Positions 19,812-27,399 of a stretch of DNA of 64,000 nt are shown here, one piece after another. Source of the stretch: Microbulbifer variabilis (GTDB taxonomy: Bacteria > Pseudomonadota > Gammaproteobacteria > Pseudomonadales > Cellvibrionaceae); assembly GCF_023716485.1 (NCBI RefSeq), contig NZ_CP092418.1:4310501-4374500 (forward strand), read 5' to 3'. A model generated the notes under the pieces. It was not told the origin of the DNA and searched no databases. It saw only the letters and a list, made by a program, of their open reading frames with translations. Position 1 is the first letter of the stretch. Every line of letters starts with the position of its first letter. The position numbers were made by a program, and so were the translations under genes.

Positions 19812-20534
19812 CTATCGATCCTGGCCTGTAGCGGCTATTTGCACTTCGCGGATATTCACATTCTGGGGCTGGCTGTACATAAACAACGCCGTACGAGCGA
19901 TGTCCTCTGCATTAATGGCGCCACCTATGGAGGCCTTCCACTCTTCGTAAGCTTTGATAATCTCTTCAGAAGTGGTATGACTCAGTAGCTCTGTCTCCAC
20001 AGCTCCTGGGCATAGGGCCATAATACGTACTCCGCTTGCGGCAACCTCTTCACGCACGGTTTCGCTAATCGCCGACACTGCGTACTTGGTTCCGCAATAG
20101 GCAGCATGATTGATAAATGTCTTCACGCCGGCAATCGAGCTGATGTTGAGGATAGTACCGCGACCACGAGACTTCATATCGGCCAAAACAGCCTGCATGG
20201 AGTTCATCAAGGCGAGCACGTTGACATCAAACATCTCCCGCCACTCTTCAGCACTCTGGGTCTCTATGTTCCCCAACAACATCTTACCGGCATTGTTCAC
20301 CAAACAATCTACAGGCCCATAAAGAGTCTCAGCCTCCTGAATTGCTGCAGATAACGCAGCAGGATCGGTGACATCGACCTGTCTGCAGAGGGTGTTCGGT
20401 AAATTCATCGCTTCTAATTTTTCCAAACGACGCGCCAATAGCAACAACGGATGCCCGGCATCCGACATATGCTGAGCTATTGATGCTCCAATTCCAGAGC
20501 TGGCACCTGTTATTACAATCAATGGCTTAGACAT
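19812..20534 (-). CDS. SDR family NAD(P)-dependent oxidoreductase
   Basis: A 240-residue classical short-chain dehydrogenase. The start is ATG 20534 (MSKPLIVITGASSGIG) with AGAGAG upstream. Motifs: cofactor loop TGASSGIGASIAQ, DVTD, NNAGKMLLG, catalytic serine in NISSIAG and the active-site pair YCGTKYA (Y-x3-K), then LCPGAVETELL. The pattern fits the classical SDRs related to serine/3-hydroxy-acid dehydrogenases (YdfG-like). The substrate is not identifiable. It is divergent from the adjacent LysR gene across 121 bp, the common arrangement of a regulator and its target. Confidence 0.86.
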   Translation of the reverse strand: MSKPLIVITGASSGIGASIAQHMSDAGHPLLLLARRLEKLEAMNLPNTLCRQVDVTDPAALSAAIQEAETLYGPVDCLVNNAGKMLLGNIETQSAEEWREMFDVNVLALMNSMQAVLADMKSRGRGTILNISSIAGVKTFINHAAYCGTKYAVSAISETVREEVAASGVRIMALCPGAVETELLSHTTSEEIIKAYEEWKASIGGAINAEDIARTALFMYSQPQNVNIREVQIAATGQDR

Positions 20535-20655
20535 ACTGACTCTCTCTTCTGCAATCAATGATTAAAGACTACGGGATAACCCTTTTGTATCGGCAGTATA
20601 GAATTTAGAATTAGGTCTATTAACTCAACTAATGTGAAATCATTGTTTGGAATTA
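20535..20655. promoter_or_regulatory. Shared divergent SDR / LysR promoter region
   Basis: This 121-bp spacer separates two divergent genes. An imperfect dyad ATTAG-N14-CTAAT (about 20611-20634) lies close to the LysR start and could be the LysR binding box. The assignment is positional only. Confidence 0.4.
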
Positions 20656-21573
20656 ATGAACAATATCTCTTGGCGAGCCATACGCGCCTTTATTACTGTG
20701 GCTGAGCGGGGCAGTTTTACTGCTGCTGCGGATCATACAGGTTTCTCCAAAGCTACACTCAGCCAACAAGTCTCCGAATTAGAGTCCACCCTGGGTGTTC
20801 AACTGTTACACCGTACCACCCGTAAGCTGCGGCTTACTGAGGTCGGTGAAGGCTATTACCAGCGATGCAAGCAGGCAATACAGCAACTAGATAGTGCCGC
20901 AGAGTGGGCAACACATGCCAAAGAGGAAATAAAGGGGAAAATTCGTATCAATGCGGTGGGTGGGATTATCGGCGAGGAGATCATTGCCCCCCTAGTCATT
21001 AAGTTCCAGAAAACTTATCCCGAAATACAAATACAGCTGGATTTTTCCAGTGTGCGTGTCGATCTCATTGAGGATCGTTACGATTTAGTAATACGTATGG
21101 GGCAGCTGCCAGATTCCACCCTCGTAGTACGCAAACTGCACAGTATCAAAACCCGCTATGTTGCGAGTCCGGATTTTATCAAAATGCGTGGCCCAATTCT
21201 AAAGCCCATGGACCTCTCGAAAGTACCCCTAATTTACGGCAGTGTTGACCAGTGGGTGCTAACGCGTGGTAAGACCAGGCATAAGATTGAGGTGGAACAG
21301 GGTATCAAACTGATCAGCGGCCGGGCGATGCACCTTGCAGCACTGGCAGGACTTGGTGTAACTCGCCTGGCAGACATCTACGTCCAAGCAGATATCGAAA
21401 AAGGTAAATTACAGGAAATTTTGCCTGGATGGTCAGAGTCCACCCAGCTCTCTATGGTTTGCCCCCCGCTGCGCCATCAATTAGTTCGCGTACGTAGCCT
21501 GATGCAATGGCTAAAAAACCACTTCTCCAAAGAGTATGGACAGCTACTGAAAAGGGAACCAGCAGAAGACTAA
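20656..21573 (+). CDS. LysR family transcriptional regulator
   Basis: A 305-residue LysR-type regulator; the ATG at 20656 (MNNISWRAIRAFITVAERG) is preferred over an in-frame TTG nine bases upstream. The N-terminal winged helix contains GSFTAAADHTGFSKATLSQQVSELE and LLHRTTRKLRLTEVG. The C-terminal effector-binding domain follows from about residue 90 (IRINAVGGIIGEEIIAPLVIKF). The HRTTRKLRLTE form places it in the large CrgA/DmlR-like subgroup, which frequently controls a divergent oxidoreductase gene, as seen here. Confidence 0.88.
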   Translation: MNNISWRAIRAFITVAERGSFTAAADHTGFSKATLSQQVSELESTLGVQLLHRTTRKLRLTEVGEGYYQRCKQAIQQLDSAAEWATHAKEEIKGKIRINAVGGIIGEEIIAPLVIKFQKTYPEIQIQLDFSSVRVDLIEDRYDLVIRMGQLPDSTLVVRKLHSIKTRYVASPDFIKMRGPILKPMDLSKVPLIYGSVDQWVLTRGKTRHKIEVEQGIKLISGRAMHLAALAGLGVTRLADIYVQADIEKGKLQEILPGWSESTQLSMVCPPLRHQLVRVRSLMQWLKNHFSKEYGQLLKREPAED

Positions 21574-21619
21574 TAAACAATAAAAGATATGAACCTATAT
21601 ACAGTAATGCTTACAAACA

Positions 21620-22093
21620 CTAAGCAATTTCATCCGTCCTTTCCTGCTCTTTTTTCAAAATGTCTGCGGGGCTTTCAGCGCTGCTACTATACTCAGGTTC
21701 TACCACTTCTTGCCTTTCAGTATTAATGAACGGGTAAATACAAAAGACCAGTGCCAGGAGTACCCAAAAAGCCGTTGCCTGTGCCATAGGCACAGTTAAA
21801 TAAAGCCAAAATACCTTTTCACCTTTTAGCGCTGCATTAATATAGACCGCTGAGCCACCAAACCCTACCAATACGGGGCTTATATAGGGAATAAAGTTGA
21901 TCCAGTACCCCTTTAAATCCTTGGCCATACGCTCACACCAGCGAACCATAAAAGGCAAAGGAAAATTAGCAAGAATGATTCCCAGTAAAACTTCAAGAAG
22001 CCCAACATTCCAGCCCAAGAGGAAGGCCAGATAAGCAAAGACCAGTATATTCAGGGTAATGCAGAACCATAAAACACCACGAAAATAAGCCAC
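21620..22093 (-). CDS. Small inner-membrane protein, unknown function
   Basis: A 157-residue protein with four predicted transmembrane helices (about residues 5-27, 30-52, 67-88 and 97-121) and a charged, glutamate-rich cytoplasmic tail. The first helix region reads GVLWFCITLNILVFAYLAFLL. It has no signature I recognise. It is alone on the minus strand, 46 bp from the convergent LysR gene. Confidence 0.65.
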   Translation of the reverse strand: MAYFRGVLWFCITLNILVFAYLAFLLGWNVGLLEVLLGIILANFPLPFMVRWCERMAKDLKGYWINFIPYISPVLVGFGGSAVYINAALKGEKVFWLYLTVPMAQATAFWVLLALVFCIYPFINTERQEVVEPEYSSSAESPADILKKEQERTDEIA

Positions 22094-22218
22094 GCTATAA
22101 ATCCCTTTTAAGAAACCTTCTGATTATTGATCATATCACCATTAGCTCCCAGTATCCTTGAGAGAGCAAAAACCATAGAGTTAATCTTATATATTGAATA
22201 AAAATATTATTAGACTAT

Positions 22219-22593
22219 CTAAAACGACCCAGGTAAAGATCCTTGCAGCTGTTCAATAGCATCCAGCTCTTCTTCTGTTAAGGCTTTATAACCCCGCAAA
22301 TAGGGCCAACCATAGCCCCAACGGAATGAGGTTGGCAAGAATAGCGTCTCGTCAACTCTAACCCCTACCAGCATCAACAACGCAACTTCCCTCTCCCCAG
22401 TTTTGGCAACACAAACTTCTAGGTCACGATCAGCCTCTTGCCGCTGCGAATTGCTTCCCCCCTTCCAATAGGCATGATCATGGGCATAGCAGCAATCAAG
22501 CCATAATTCACTCTGTTCAAGAGTGCCATCAGGAAAGATACTGCAACCATCGGAATGAAACTCCTGTATCTCCACAGCGGACAAGGGAATCAC
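22219..22593 (-). CDS. Small protein with phospholipase-A2-like motif
   Basis: A 124-residue protein, GTG start at 22593, overlapping the stop of the upstream gene by 4 bp. Residues 15-23 (DGCSIFPDG) and 34-43 (CCYAHDHAYW) resemble the calcium loop and the CC-x2-HD catalytic helix of the phospholipase A2 superfamily, and a further Cys (ADRDLEVCV) could pair. No signal peptide is obvious, which is unusual for a disulphide-bonded lipase. Enzyme activity is an inference from the motif. It forms a two-gene unit with the following membrane-anchored protein gene (22590-23078), which is transcribed first. Confidence 0.6.
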   Translation of the reverse strand: MIPLSAVEIQEFHSDGCSIFPDGTLEQSELWLDCCYAHDHAYWKGGSNSQRQEADRDLEVCVAKTGEREVALLMLVGVRVDETLFLPTSFRWGYGWPYLRGYKALTEEELDAIEQLQGSLPGSF

Positions 22594-23078
22594 TTTTTAC
22601 TGACTGCATTGGGTAAAACTAAATCTACTGGCTTTCTAGAATTTACATAATCACGGAATTCAGGAGCTACATATTCAGATCGCAACTCCCATATCCTCTT
22701 AAAGGGAATCATCGATAAATATGCAGTATATTGACGAGTCATTGAGTCCCAGATAGTAAAATCCAGCCTGTTTGCCTTATATTGAAAATAGGCCTCCTCC
22801 CAAATTTTAAAAAAACGATATACAAAACCAATGATTCTCAAAGTGTCAGCACTAGATAACGAATCAAAATCCTTCATCGCCTTCGCAAAAACATCTGCCA
22901 TCGGACCTTCACAAATTGCCGCCACAGCTTCTCGATGAGCAATAGATATCTCATGCATAGAAGCAATTTTGGATTCTTTATTCTGAACTCTTATTAAAGC
23001 AGCAAGATAGACTAAGGACGCGACAACTGCGAAGGCTCCAACAAGCTCGCCCACAGCACTTAATGTATCCCACACCAT
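22590..23078 (-). CDS. Membrane-anchored hypothetical protein
   Basis: A 162-residue protein with one N-terminal transmembrane helix (ELVGAFAVVASLVYLAALI, about residues 11-29) and a helical soluble domain. The layout, a WxxxxxxGELVGAxAVVxSLVYLA helix followed by a helical domain with FKIWEEAYFQY and WDSMTRQYTAYL, is common to a family of uncharacterised gammaproteobacterial proteins. It is translationally coupled (GTGA overlap) to the PLA2-like gene. Confidence 0.62.
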   Translation of the reverse strand: MVWDTLSAVGELVGAFAVVASLVYLAALIRVQNKESKIASMHEISIAHREAVAAICEGPMADVFAKAMKDFDSLSSADTLRIIGFVYRFFKIWEEAYFQYKANRLDFTIWDSMTRQYTAYLSMIPFKRIWELRSEYVAPEFRDYVNSRKPVDLVLPNAVSKK

Positions 23079-23607
23079 AATCCGACTCTACCCCATCGAA
23101 TAAGACGGTAATTTAAATAACTTTAGAATCAACTCTTAGCTTTTACAGGTATACCAACAGATAACGCTCTACGACCAAAAGTATATAATCGCCTAACTTA
23201 GAACGTTTATTTCCTCTTTATAGGCGTCTGGAAGACTGGCGACCTTTAAGAAAACAAGAAGATGGTTAACGCATCCAAAACTCTAATATTGTTGTCATCT
23301 AACAGGTCTCACCAATCAGAAACAATTACTTATACGCCTGAGCACCCTATATACAACCAGCCAACGACATAACCTTTAAATAAAAGCAAAAATAGTCCCT
23401 CTGCCATTAAATTTCAGAGAGTTCAAATTAGTAAGTAAAAGTATCCACCAAGGATAAAGTGAGAAGGAAGAGGTGAAATATATCATCCTAAAAAAATCGC
23501 GGCATATTTGTTAAACATATTTCTATGCCGACAGAAAAAACAAGAGAGGAGAATGAAAGATGAGTTGTGAGCGAAATGACAAAGGCATCTCGCTCAGTTG
23601 CAGCTAC
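23079..23607. other. Intergenic region, no supported gene
   Basis: About 530 bp between two minus-strand genes, AT-rich with only short frames on both strands. No repeat, RNA or operator could be supported. It contains the promoter of the 162-residue gene and the end of the next transcript. Confidence 0.4.
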
Positions 23608-24378
23608 CTAGCCGAGAATTTTCTTCACGTGTCTTCTAATTTTTCTGTGTACATTTCTATCATCAGCGATAGAACTCAGGAATTCCTTGTACTCACTTTT
23701 ATTAACCGTACCTAGAGCTTTGCAGTACCAGGCAAGTGTATCGATATGTAGTTTGTCTACAGGCTGCCTAACATCCTTTTCTACTGCCTTATAAAACCAC
23801 TCCTGAATTACGGTTTCAGCAGCTCCATCGCGGACAACTTCCTCAGCGGCAAACCGCTGCATGATCATATCGTTACTATTGAGCAAATTTAGTAAGCGTG
23901 TAGTATGCAAGCTATTAGTAGCTACATGGCCTTCCATATTTTGCATCAATGCATTGCGCTTTTGATAAAAACTAAACTTGGTCAGCACATGCTTCGCTCG
24001 ATTTCTAATCGCACGATTACCACTTTCACGCATTATCTTATTGATAGTGGGTGAATATTTTGTATTTCCAGATGATGAAAGTGTACGTAATAAATTGACG
24101 ATTTCACTAATCACTTGCTCATCGCGTTGAGCAACTGTCATATTCGCCTGGTGTTTTTCTAGGAGAACCTGTTCAGCCACATCAAATAAACGTTCATCAC
24201 TTAATCCAGATCCTGTTATACGATTAGCAGCTTTGGATAAGGCTAAGTTATCTTCGCCTTTTAGTTCTGCTATAAAACTATCTATCTCCAGATTAAGTAA
24301 AGACTGAATATCTTTTGCCAACCCGGCTAAAGGAGAAACGAAAAAAATAAAAAAGATAAATAAATGGCTTAATTTCAC
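23608..24378 (-). CDS. Exported HEAT-repeat-like helical protein
   Basis: A 256-residue protein starting at GTG 24378 with GGAAGG upstream. Residues 1-21 form a signal peptide ending PLAGLAKD. The rest is all-helical, with repeated units of about 35-40 residues (for example SNDMIMQRFAAEEVVRDGAAETVIQEWFYKA) resembling HEAT-type repeats. No catalytic motif. It lies just outside the left end of the transposon; before that insertion it would have been the gene following parE, about 80 bp downstream, so the element now separates it from parE. Confidence 0.6.
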   Translation of the reverse strand: MKLSHLFIFFIFFVSPLAGLAKDIQSLLNLEIDSFIAELKGEDNLALSKAANRITGSGLSDERLFDVAEQVLLEKHQANMTVAQRDEQVISEIVNLLRTLSSSGNTKYSPTINKIMRESGNRAIRNRAKHVLTKFSFYQKRNALMQNMEGHVATNSLHTTRLLNLLNSNDMIMQRFAAEEVVRDGAAETVIQEWFYKAVEKDVRQPVDKLHIDTLAWYCKALGTVNKSEYKEFLSSIADDRNVHRKIRRHVKKILG

Positions 24379-24458
24379 AAAATACCTTCCATAGCGCTTT
24401 AAATTGTTGCCCTAGTAAACTAAGGCAACCTAAGAAAAATAGATCAGCGATTAATTAG

Positions 24459-24463
24459 GGCTT
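24459..24463. repeat. Target-site duplication GGCTT, left copy
   Basis: GGCTT directly precedes the left transposon end at 24464 and is repeated exactly after the right end (48249-48253). A 5-bp duplication is the hallmark of Tn7-family insertion. Confidence 0.92.
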
Positions 24464-24571
24464 TGTGCATTGTAGGAAAACATTATAAAAAAACCTTTCA
24501 CACTTACCTGAAACTGATGCTTTCTATCAGAAGTTTATAACTATTTTTCTAGGAAAAGATTATAAAATTTT
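24464..24571 (+). repeat. Left transposon end with three TnsB-type sites
   Basis: The end begins TGTGCATTGTAGG. Three candidate transposase-binding sites follow with AGG (or ATC in the second) exactly 10 bases before TATAA: first at 24474, second at 24526, third at 24551. Spacing is 52 and 25 bp, so the sites are spread out as in the left end of Tn7. Confidence 0.85.
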
Positions 24572-24687
24572 CCTCGTAACTAATATTGAGCTGATTACTG
24601 CCTAACAACTGGCACAGATCAAGTGAATACTCTAAAAACTTACCGTGTAACTTCCTTTAAATTTGTCGCATAAAGATAATTATCAAT

Positions 24688-24743
24688 TCTATGACTCAAA
24701 AAACAAGTAATAAATGAGTCATAGATACCAATTCTATGACTCA
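24688..24743. repeat. Three copies of an 11-mer forming a hairpin
   Basis: TCTATGACTCA occurs at 24688-24698 and 24733-24743, with the perfect inverse TGAGTCATAGA at 24715-24725. The first two could form an 11-bp stem with a 16-base loop. It sits between the left end and the gene fragment, at the 3' side of the cargo operon, so a transcription stop or the scar of a lost element is possible. Confidence 0.7.
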
Positions 24744-24748
24744 TCACT

Positions 24749-25049
24749 AGTCAGCCTAGGCGTTGGCGGCGTCGATCTGGGAGATCAGGGCAATATTAAA
24801 CTCGGACAGTTGTGCTTCGCTGAGGCCCTCTACTGCGGTCAGGTAAACCTGAACTTCCGTGGCTCCGGATTCAGTCGCGGTAGTGGTGACATTGAGGTTA
24901 ACCATTTCCTGTCCGGGCAGCTTTTTCACCAGGGCGGCTTTCAATGCAGTGCTGCTATCAATATCCAGTGTGTCGCTGTGGGGGATGGTGAACTGGTGCT
25001 GTACGGCGGCGAGCAGGTGCCCTTCCAGACTACCGGTAACCGTAGCCAG
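24749..25049 (-). pseudogene. Truncated duplicate of the cargo lipoprotein gene
   Basis: These 301 bp align without gaps to 26577-26877, with only about ten differences seen by eye. They correspond to residues 170-269 of the 298-residue lipoprotein. The copy lacks the start, signal peptide and natural C-terminus. Since the full gene lies upstream of the RHS-core toxin and immunity genes and this fragment lies downstream, the two copies bracket the toxin-immunity pair as direct repeats, as expected after cassette insertion or duplication. Confidence 0.85.
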
Positions 25050-25071
25050 CCCCCACGAGATTTAAATCAAT

Positions 25072-25533
25072 TTATATCCGACAAACCGAAAATTTTACAT
25101 GCTCAAGCGGCAATAACAATTCCTCTCCAGCTTTATCGGCAAGCAGATAGTCTAAAGGGGCGTTGTAGCCATAGCGCTCCCCATCCCAAGAAACAAATCT
25201 ATCAAAAATTATTTGCCCTTCATCAGGCTTGACAATAGAATTGTCCTTTAAAAGGTTGTGCGAATATTTTTCAATAAGAACTATAATTTTATGGGTTGGC
25301 TGAGCATCTGGCAACCAAACTCGACTACTTGCAACATTACAATCTGCTCCCTCTCCATAAACTTCAAGAAATTCTTTTCCTTGAAAACAAATCTGAGATT
25401 CAACTAAAATCTCCCAATTAGACTGAAGCCAGTCATTAATAAGTTCATCCTCCATAAAGTCACAAAGATTAGAGAGGTTTCTCTCTAGAAACAATCTGAA
25501 GAAATTCAGCAAATTATTAATATCAACACGCAC
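25072..25533 (-). CDS. Probable immunity protein for the RHS-core toxin
   Basis: The gene begins 4 bp after the stop of the RHS-core gene. I prefer GTG 25533 (VRVDINNLLNFF) because GGAG lies nine bases upstream; a TTG at 25548 would overlap the toxin gene. The 153-residue product is soluble, acidic (DFMEDELINDW, EVYGEGAD, KPDEGQ) and has no signal peptide, all typical of cytoplasmic immunity proteins that neutralise polymorphic toxins. The family is not recognised. The function is inferred from position: a small gene immediately after a C-terminal toxin gene. Confidence 0.65.
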   Translation of the reverse strand: MRVDINNLLNFFRLFLERNLSNLCDFMEDELINDWLQSNWEILVESQICFQGKEFLEVYGEGADCNVASSRVWLPDAQPTHKIIVLIEKYSHNLLKDNSIVKPDEGQIIFDRFVSWDGERYGYNAPLDYLLADKAGEELLLPLEHVKFSVCRI

Positions 25534-25537
25534 TATT

Positions 25538-26464
25538 CTAATCTCCAAATTTCTCTAACAAACCTAACTCCTTCTGCGTAGGCAGCCTCTTTTTTCCTTT
25601 TGTGCCTGGAATAGCATTCTCGAACTTAGCCGGTTTAAAGCCCTTCTTTGCTCGTGGCTCAGGCAAGTCAATCTTCACCCTATCAGCAGAAATAATTTTA
25701 ATACTGCCATCGCCTTGATTGATTTTTAGCTGAGGGTTTCCAGCTCGATTATGACCAGCGGTTATATTTGAAGTTTGATTAAGTGGGCCAAAGTCTCCTT
25801 CTGTATCATAGGAACCATTACCGCCCCTTCTCGTTGCAGCAACCCCCCTCTTAAACAATCCTTTAATCCCTGGAAGCTCCACGCCGGTAGCCTGCGAGAT
25901 CACTTCGGATACTATCTCACGTGGCCCCAAAAATATAATGGCCCCTGCCGCAGCAGCTCCTCCGATAGCCCCTACCTGCTGAGCCTTGGAGGCTGCAACT
26001 TGTTGATTAATATTTCCCCCGCCAACAGGGAAAAAAGCTGTAATTGCCTGCCGACCATCCGGATCAATAAACTTATAAGGATTTCCATTGGCATAAGCAT
26101 ACCGATTGAACATCATCGGATTGCTTTCTACATTATCCAGTACTCCCGCCGGGTCCATTTGCAGGAAGCGGCCCAGCGCCGGGTCATAGTAGCGGGCCCC
26201 CATATAGGTAAGGCCGGTGTCGTCATCCTGGACATGGCCGGTATAGCCTACAGCCGGGTTCTTGGCCTGCCCATTCTCGTGAATGGCGCCGTAGGGCATA
26301 TAGGCTTTGCGCCACAACAGATCGCCGTCCTCATCAGAGGCGGCAACCACTGAGCCGAGGGCATCGGTGTGCAGGTAGGTGACGGTCACCTCCGCCTGCG
26401 ATGTTACCGAAAAGGCCAGTAGGACAACGGCAGCCAGCAGGGTTCTAATTAATTGTTGCATCAT
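25538..26464 (-). CDS. Short RHS-core protein with C-terminal toxin-like domain
   Basis: A 308-residue protein with its own signal peptide (LLAAVVLLAFSVTSQAEV). Residues 28-140 carry the RHS-associated core: YLHTDALGSVVAASDEDG, then DTGLTYMGARYYDPALGRF, then NRYAYANGNPYKFIDPDGR. The invariant RHS cleavage-like border ends at about residue 138, after which the sequence becomes family-unlike: a Gly/Ala hydrophobic stretch (AIGGAAAAGAIIFLG) and a basic C-terminus (PRAKKGFKPAKFENAIPG, then KKRLPTQKELGLLEKFGD). That is the layout of a polymorphic toxin tip, but the usual long YD-repeat shell is missing here and is encoded by the upstream giant gene. The toxin activity is unknown. An immunity-type gene follows. 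Confidence 0.75.
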   Translation of the reverse strand: MMQQLIRTLLAAVVLLAFSVTSQAEVTVTYLHTDALGSVVAASDEDGDLLWRKAYMPYGAIHENGQAKNPAVGYTGHVQDDDTGLTYMGARYYDPALGRFLQMDPAGVLDNVESNPMMFNRYAYANGNPYKFIDPDGRQAITAFFPVGGGNINQQVAASKAQQVGAIGGAAAAGAIIFLGPREIVSEVISQATGVELPGIKGLFKRGVAATRRGGNGSYDTEGDFGPLNQTSNITAGHNRAGNPQLKINQGDGSIKIISADRVKIDLPEPRAKKGFKPAKFENAIPGTKGKKRLPTQKELGLLEKFGD

Positions 26465-26487
26465 GTTTTTCTCGCCTGTCTTCCCTG

Positions 26488-27384
26488 CTAGCGGATTGCG
26501 GAGACCTGGGTGCTCAGTGAGAGCGTATTGCCTTCGGTATCAAAATATTGGCTGCCACTGTAGTGCTGGCTCCAGTAGTCAGCCTGGGCGTTGGCGGCGT
26601 CGATCTGGGAGATCAGGGCAATATTAAACTCGGACAGTTGTGCTTCGTTGAGGCCCTCTACTGCGGTCAGGTAAACCTGAACTTCCGTGGCTCCGGATTC
26701 AGTCGCAGTAGTGGTGACATTGAGGTTAACCATTTCCTGTCCGGGCAGCTTTTTCACCAGGGCGGCTTTCAATGCAGTGCCGCTATCAATATCCAGTGTG
26801 TCGCTGTGGGGGATGGTGAATTGATGCTGTACGGCGGCAAGCAGGTGGCCTTCCAGGCTGCCGGTAACCGTAGCCAGTGCTTGGGGCGCCGGCTCAATGG
26901 ATTCAGCACCGAGGCTCAAATCGCCGAAGGTTTTTGGCGTACCGAGGCCAGCGACTACTTCGAGCGTCACCACCTTATCGGTATCGAAGTAGCCCGGGGC
27001 GGATAGGGTCAACTCGGCGCTGCCACTGGCCAGTGTGGGGGCGGAAGCTGAAAGCGGGTCAACCAAGTCAATAGCCGCAAGCCAGAGGCCTGCGTTATCC
27101 AGCCGCTGCACTTCACTGGTGGGATCGGCATAAACCCGGAACACTTGGCGTACCCGTACGCTGTGCTCCGTATTAGCTGCATCAGTGAGGGAAGCGCTCA
27201 GTTGCTCCGCGCGCAGGATGGCACTACCGCTGGTGTTTCCACTTTCCCTCAGGTCGTCGGCAGACAGGGAGACAATCACGGTGTCTCCGGTACGCACCGT
27301 GGCTGTGAGTGCTTCTTCCTTACATCCGGTTAGCAGGGTGAGTAAGGCCGATACGACAAAAAATTTCGCAATTAGAGTTTTCAT
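26488..27384 (-). CDS. Cargo lipoprotein, unknown function
   Basis: A 298-residue protein with a lipoprotein signal (MKTLIAKFFVVSALLTLLTGC, lipid-modified Cys21) and so probably anchored in the outer membrane. The mature part is rich in Thr, Ser, Ala and Val and predicted beta strands (TVRTGDTVIVSLSADDL, VTLEVVAGLGTPKTFGDLSL), resembling Ig-like or carboxypeptidase-regulatory-like domains, then a helical C-terminal section (LSEFNIALISQIDAANAQADYW). The gap to the RHS-core gene is 23 bp, so both are in one operon. Residues 170-269 are duplicated downstream as a gene fragment. The gene is clearly richer in GC than the giant gene and the tns genes. Confidence 0.68.
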   Translation of the reverse strand: MKTLIAKFFVVSALLTLLTGCKEEALTATVRTGDTVIVSLSADDLRESGNTSGSAILRAEQLSASLTDAANTEHSVRVRQVFRVYADPTSEVQRLDNAGLWLAAIDLVDPLSASAPTLASGSAELTLSAPGYFDTDKVVTLEVVAGLGTPKTFGDLSLGAESIEPAPQALATVTGSLEGHLLAAVQHQFTIPHSDTLDIDSGTALKAALVKKLPGQEMVNLNVTTTATESGATEVQVYLTAVEGLNEAQLSEFNIALISQIDAANAQADYWSQHYSGSQYFDTEGNTLSLSTQVSAIR

Positions 27385-27399
27385 TTCCGTTCCCTTTCC

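Noticed and set aside
24714..25232. 172-codon plus-strand frame
   Set aside because: It is antisense to the duplicated lipoprotein fragment and part of the immunity gene; the same shadow appears opposite the full lipoprotein gene at 26548-27006.
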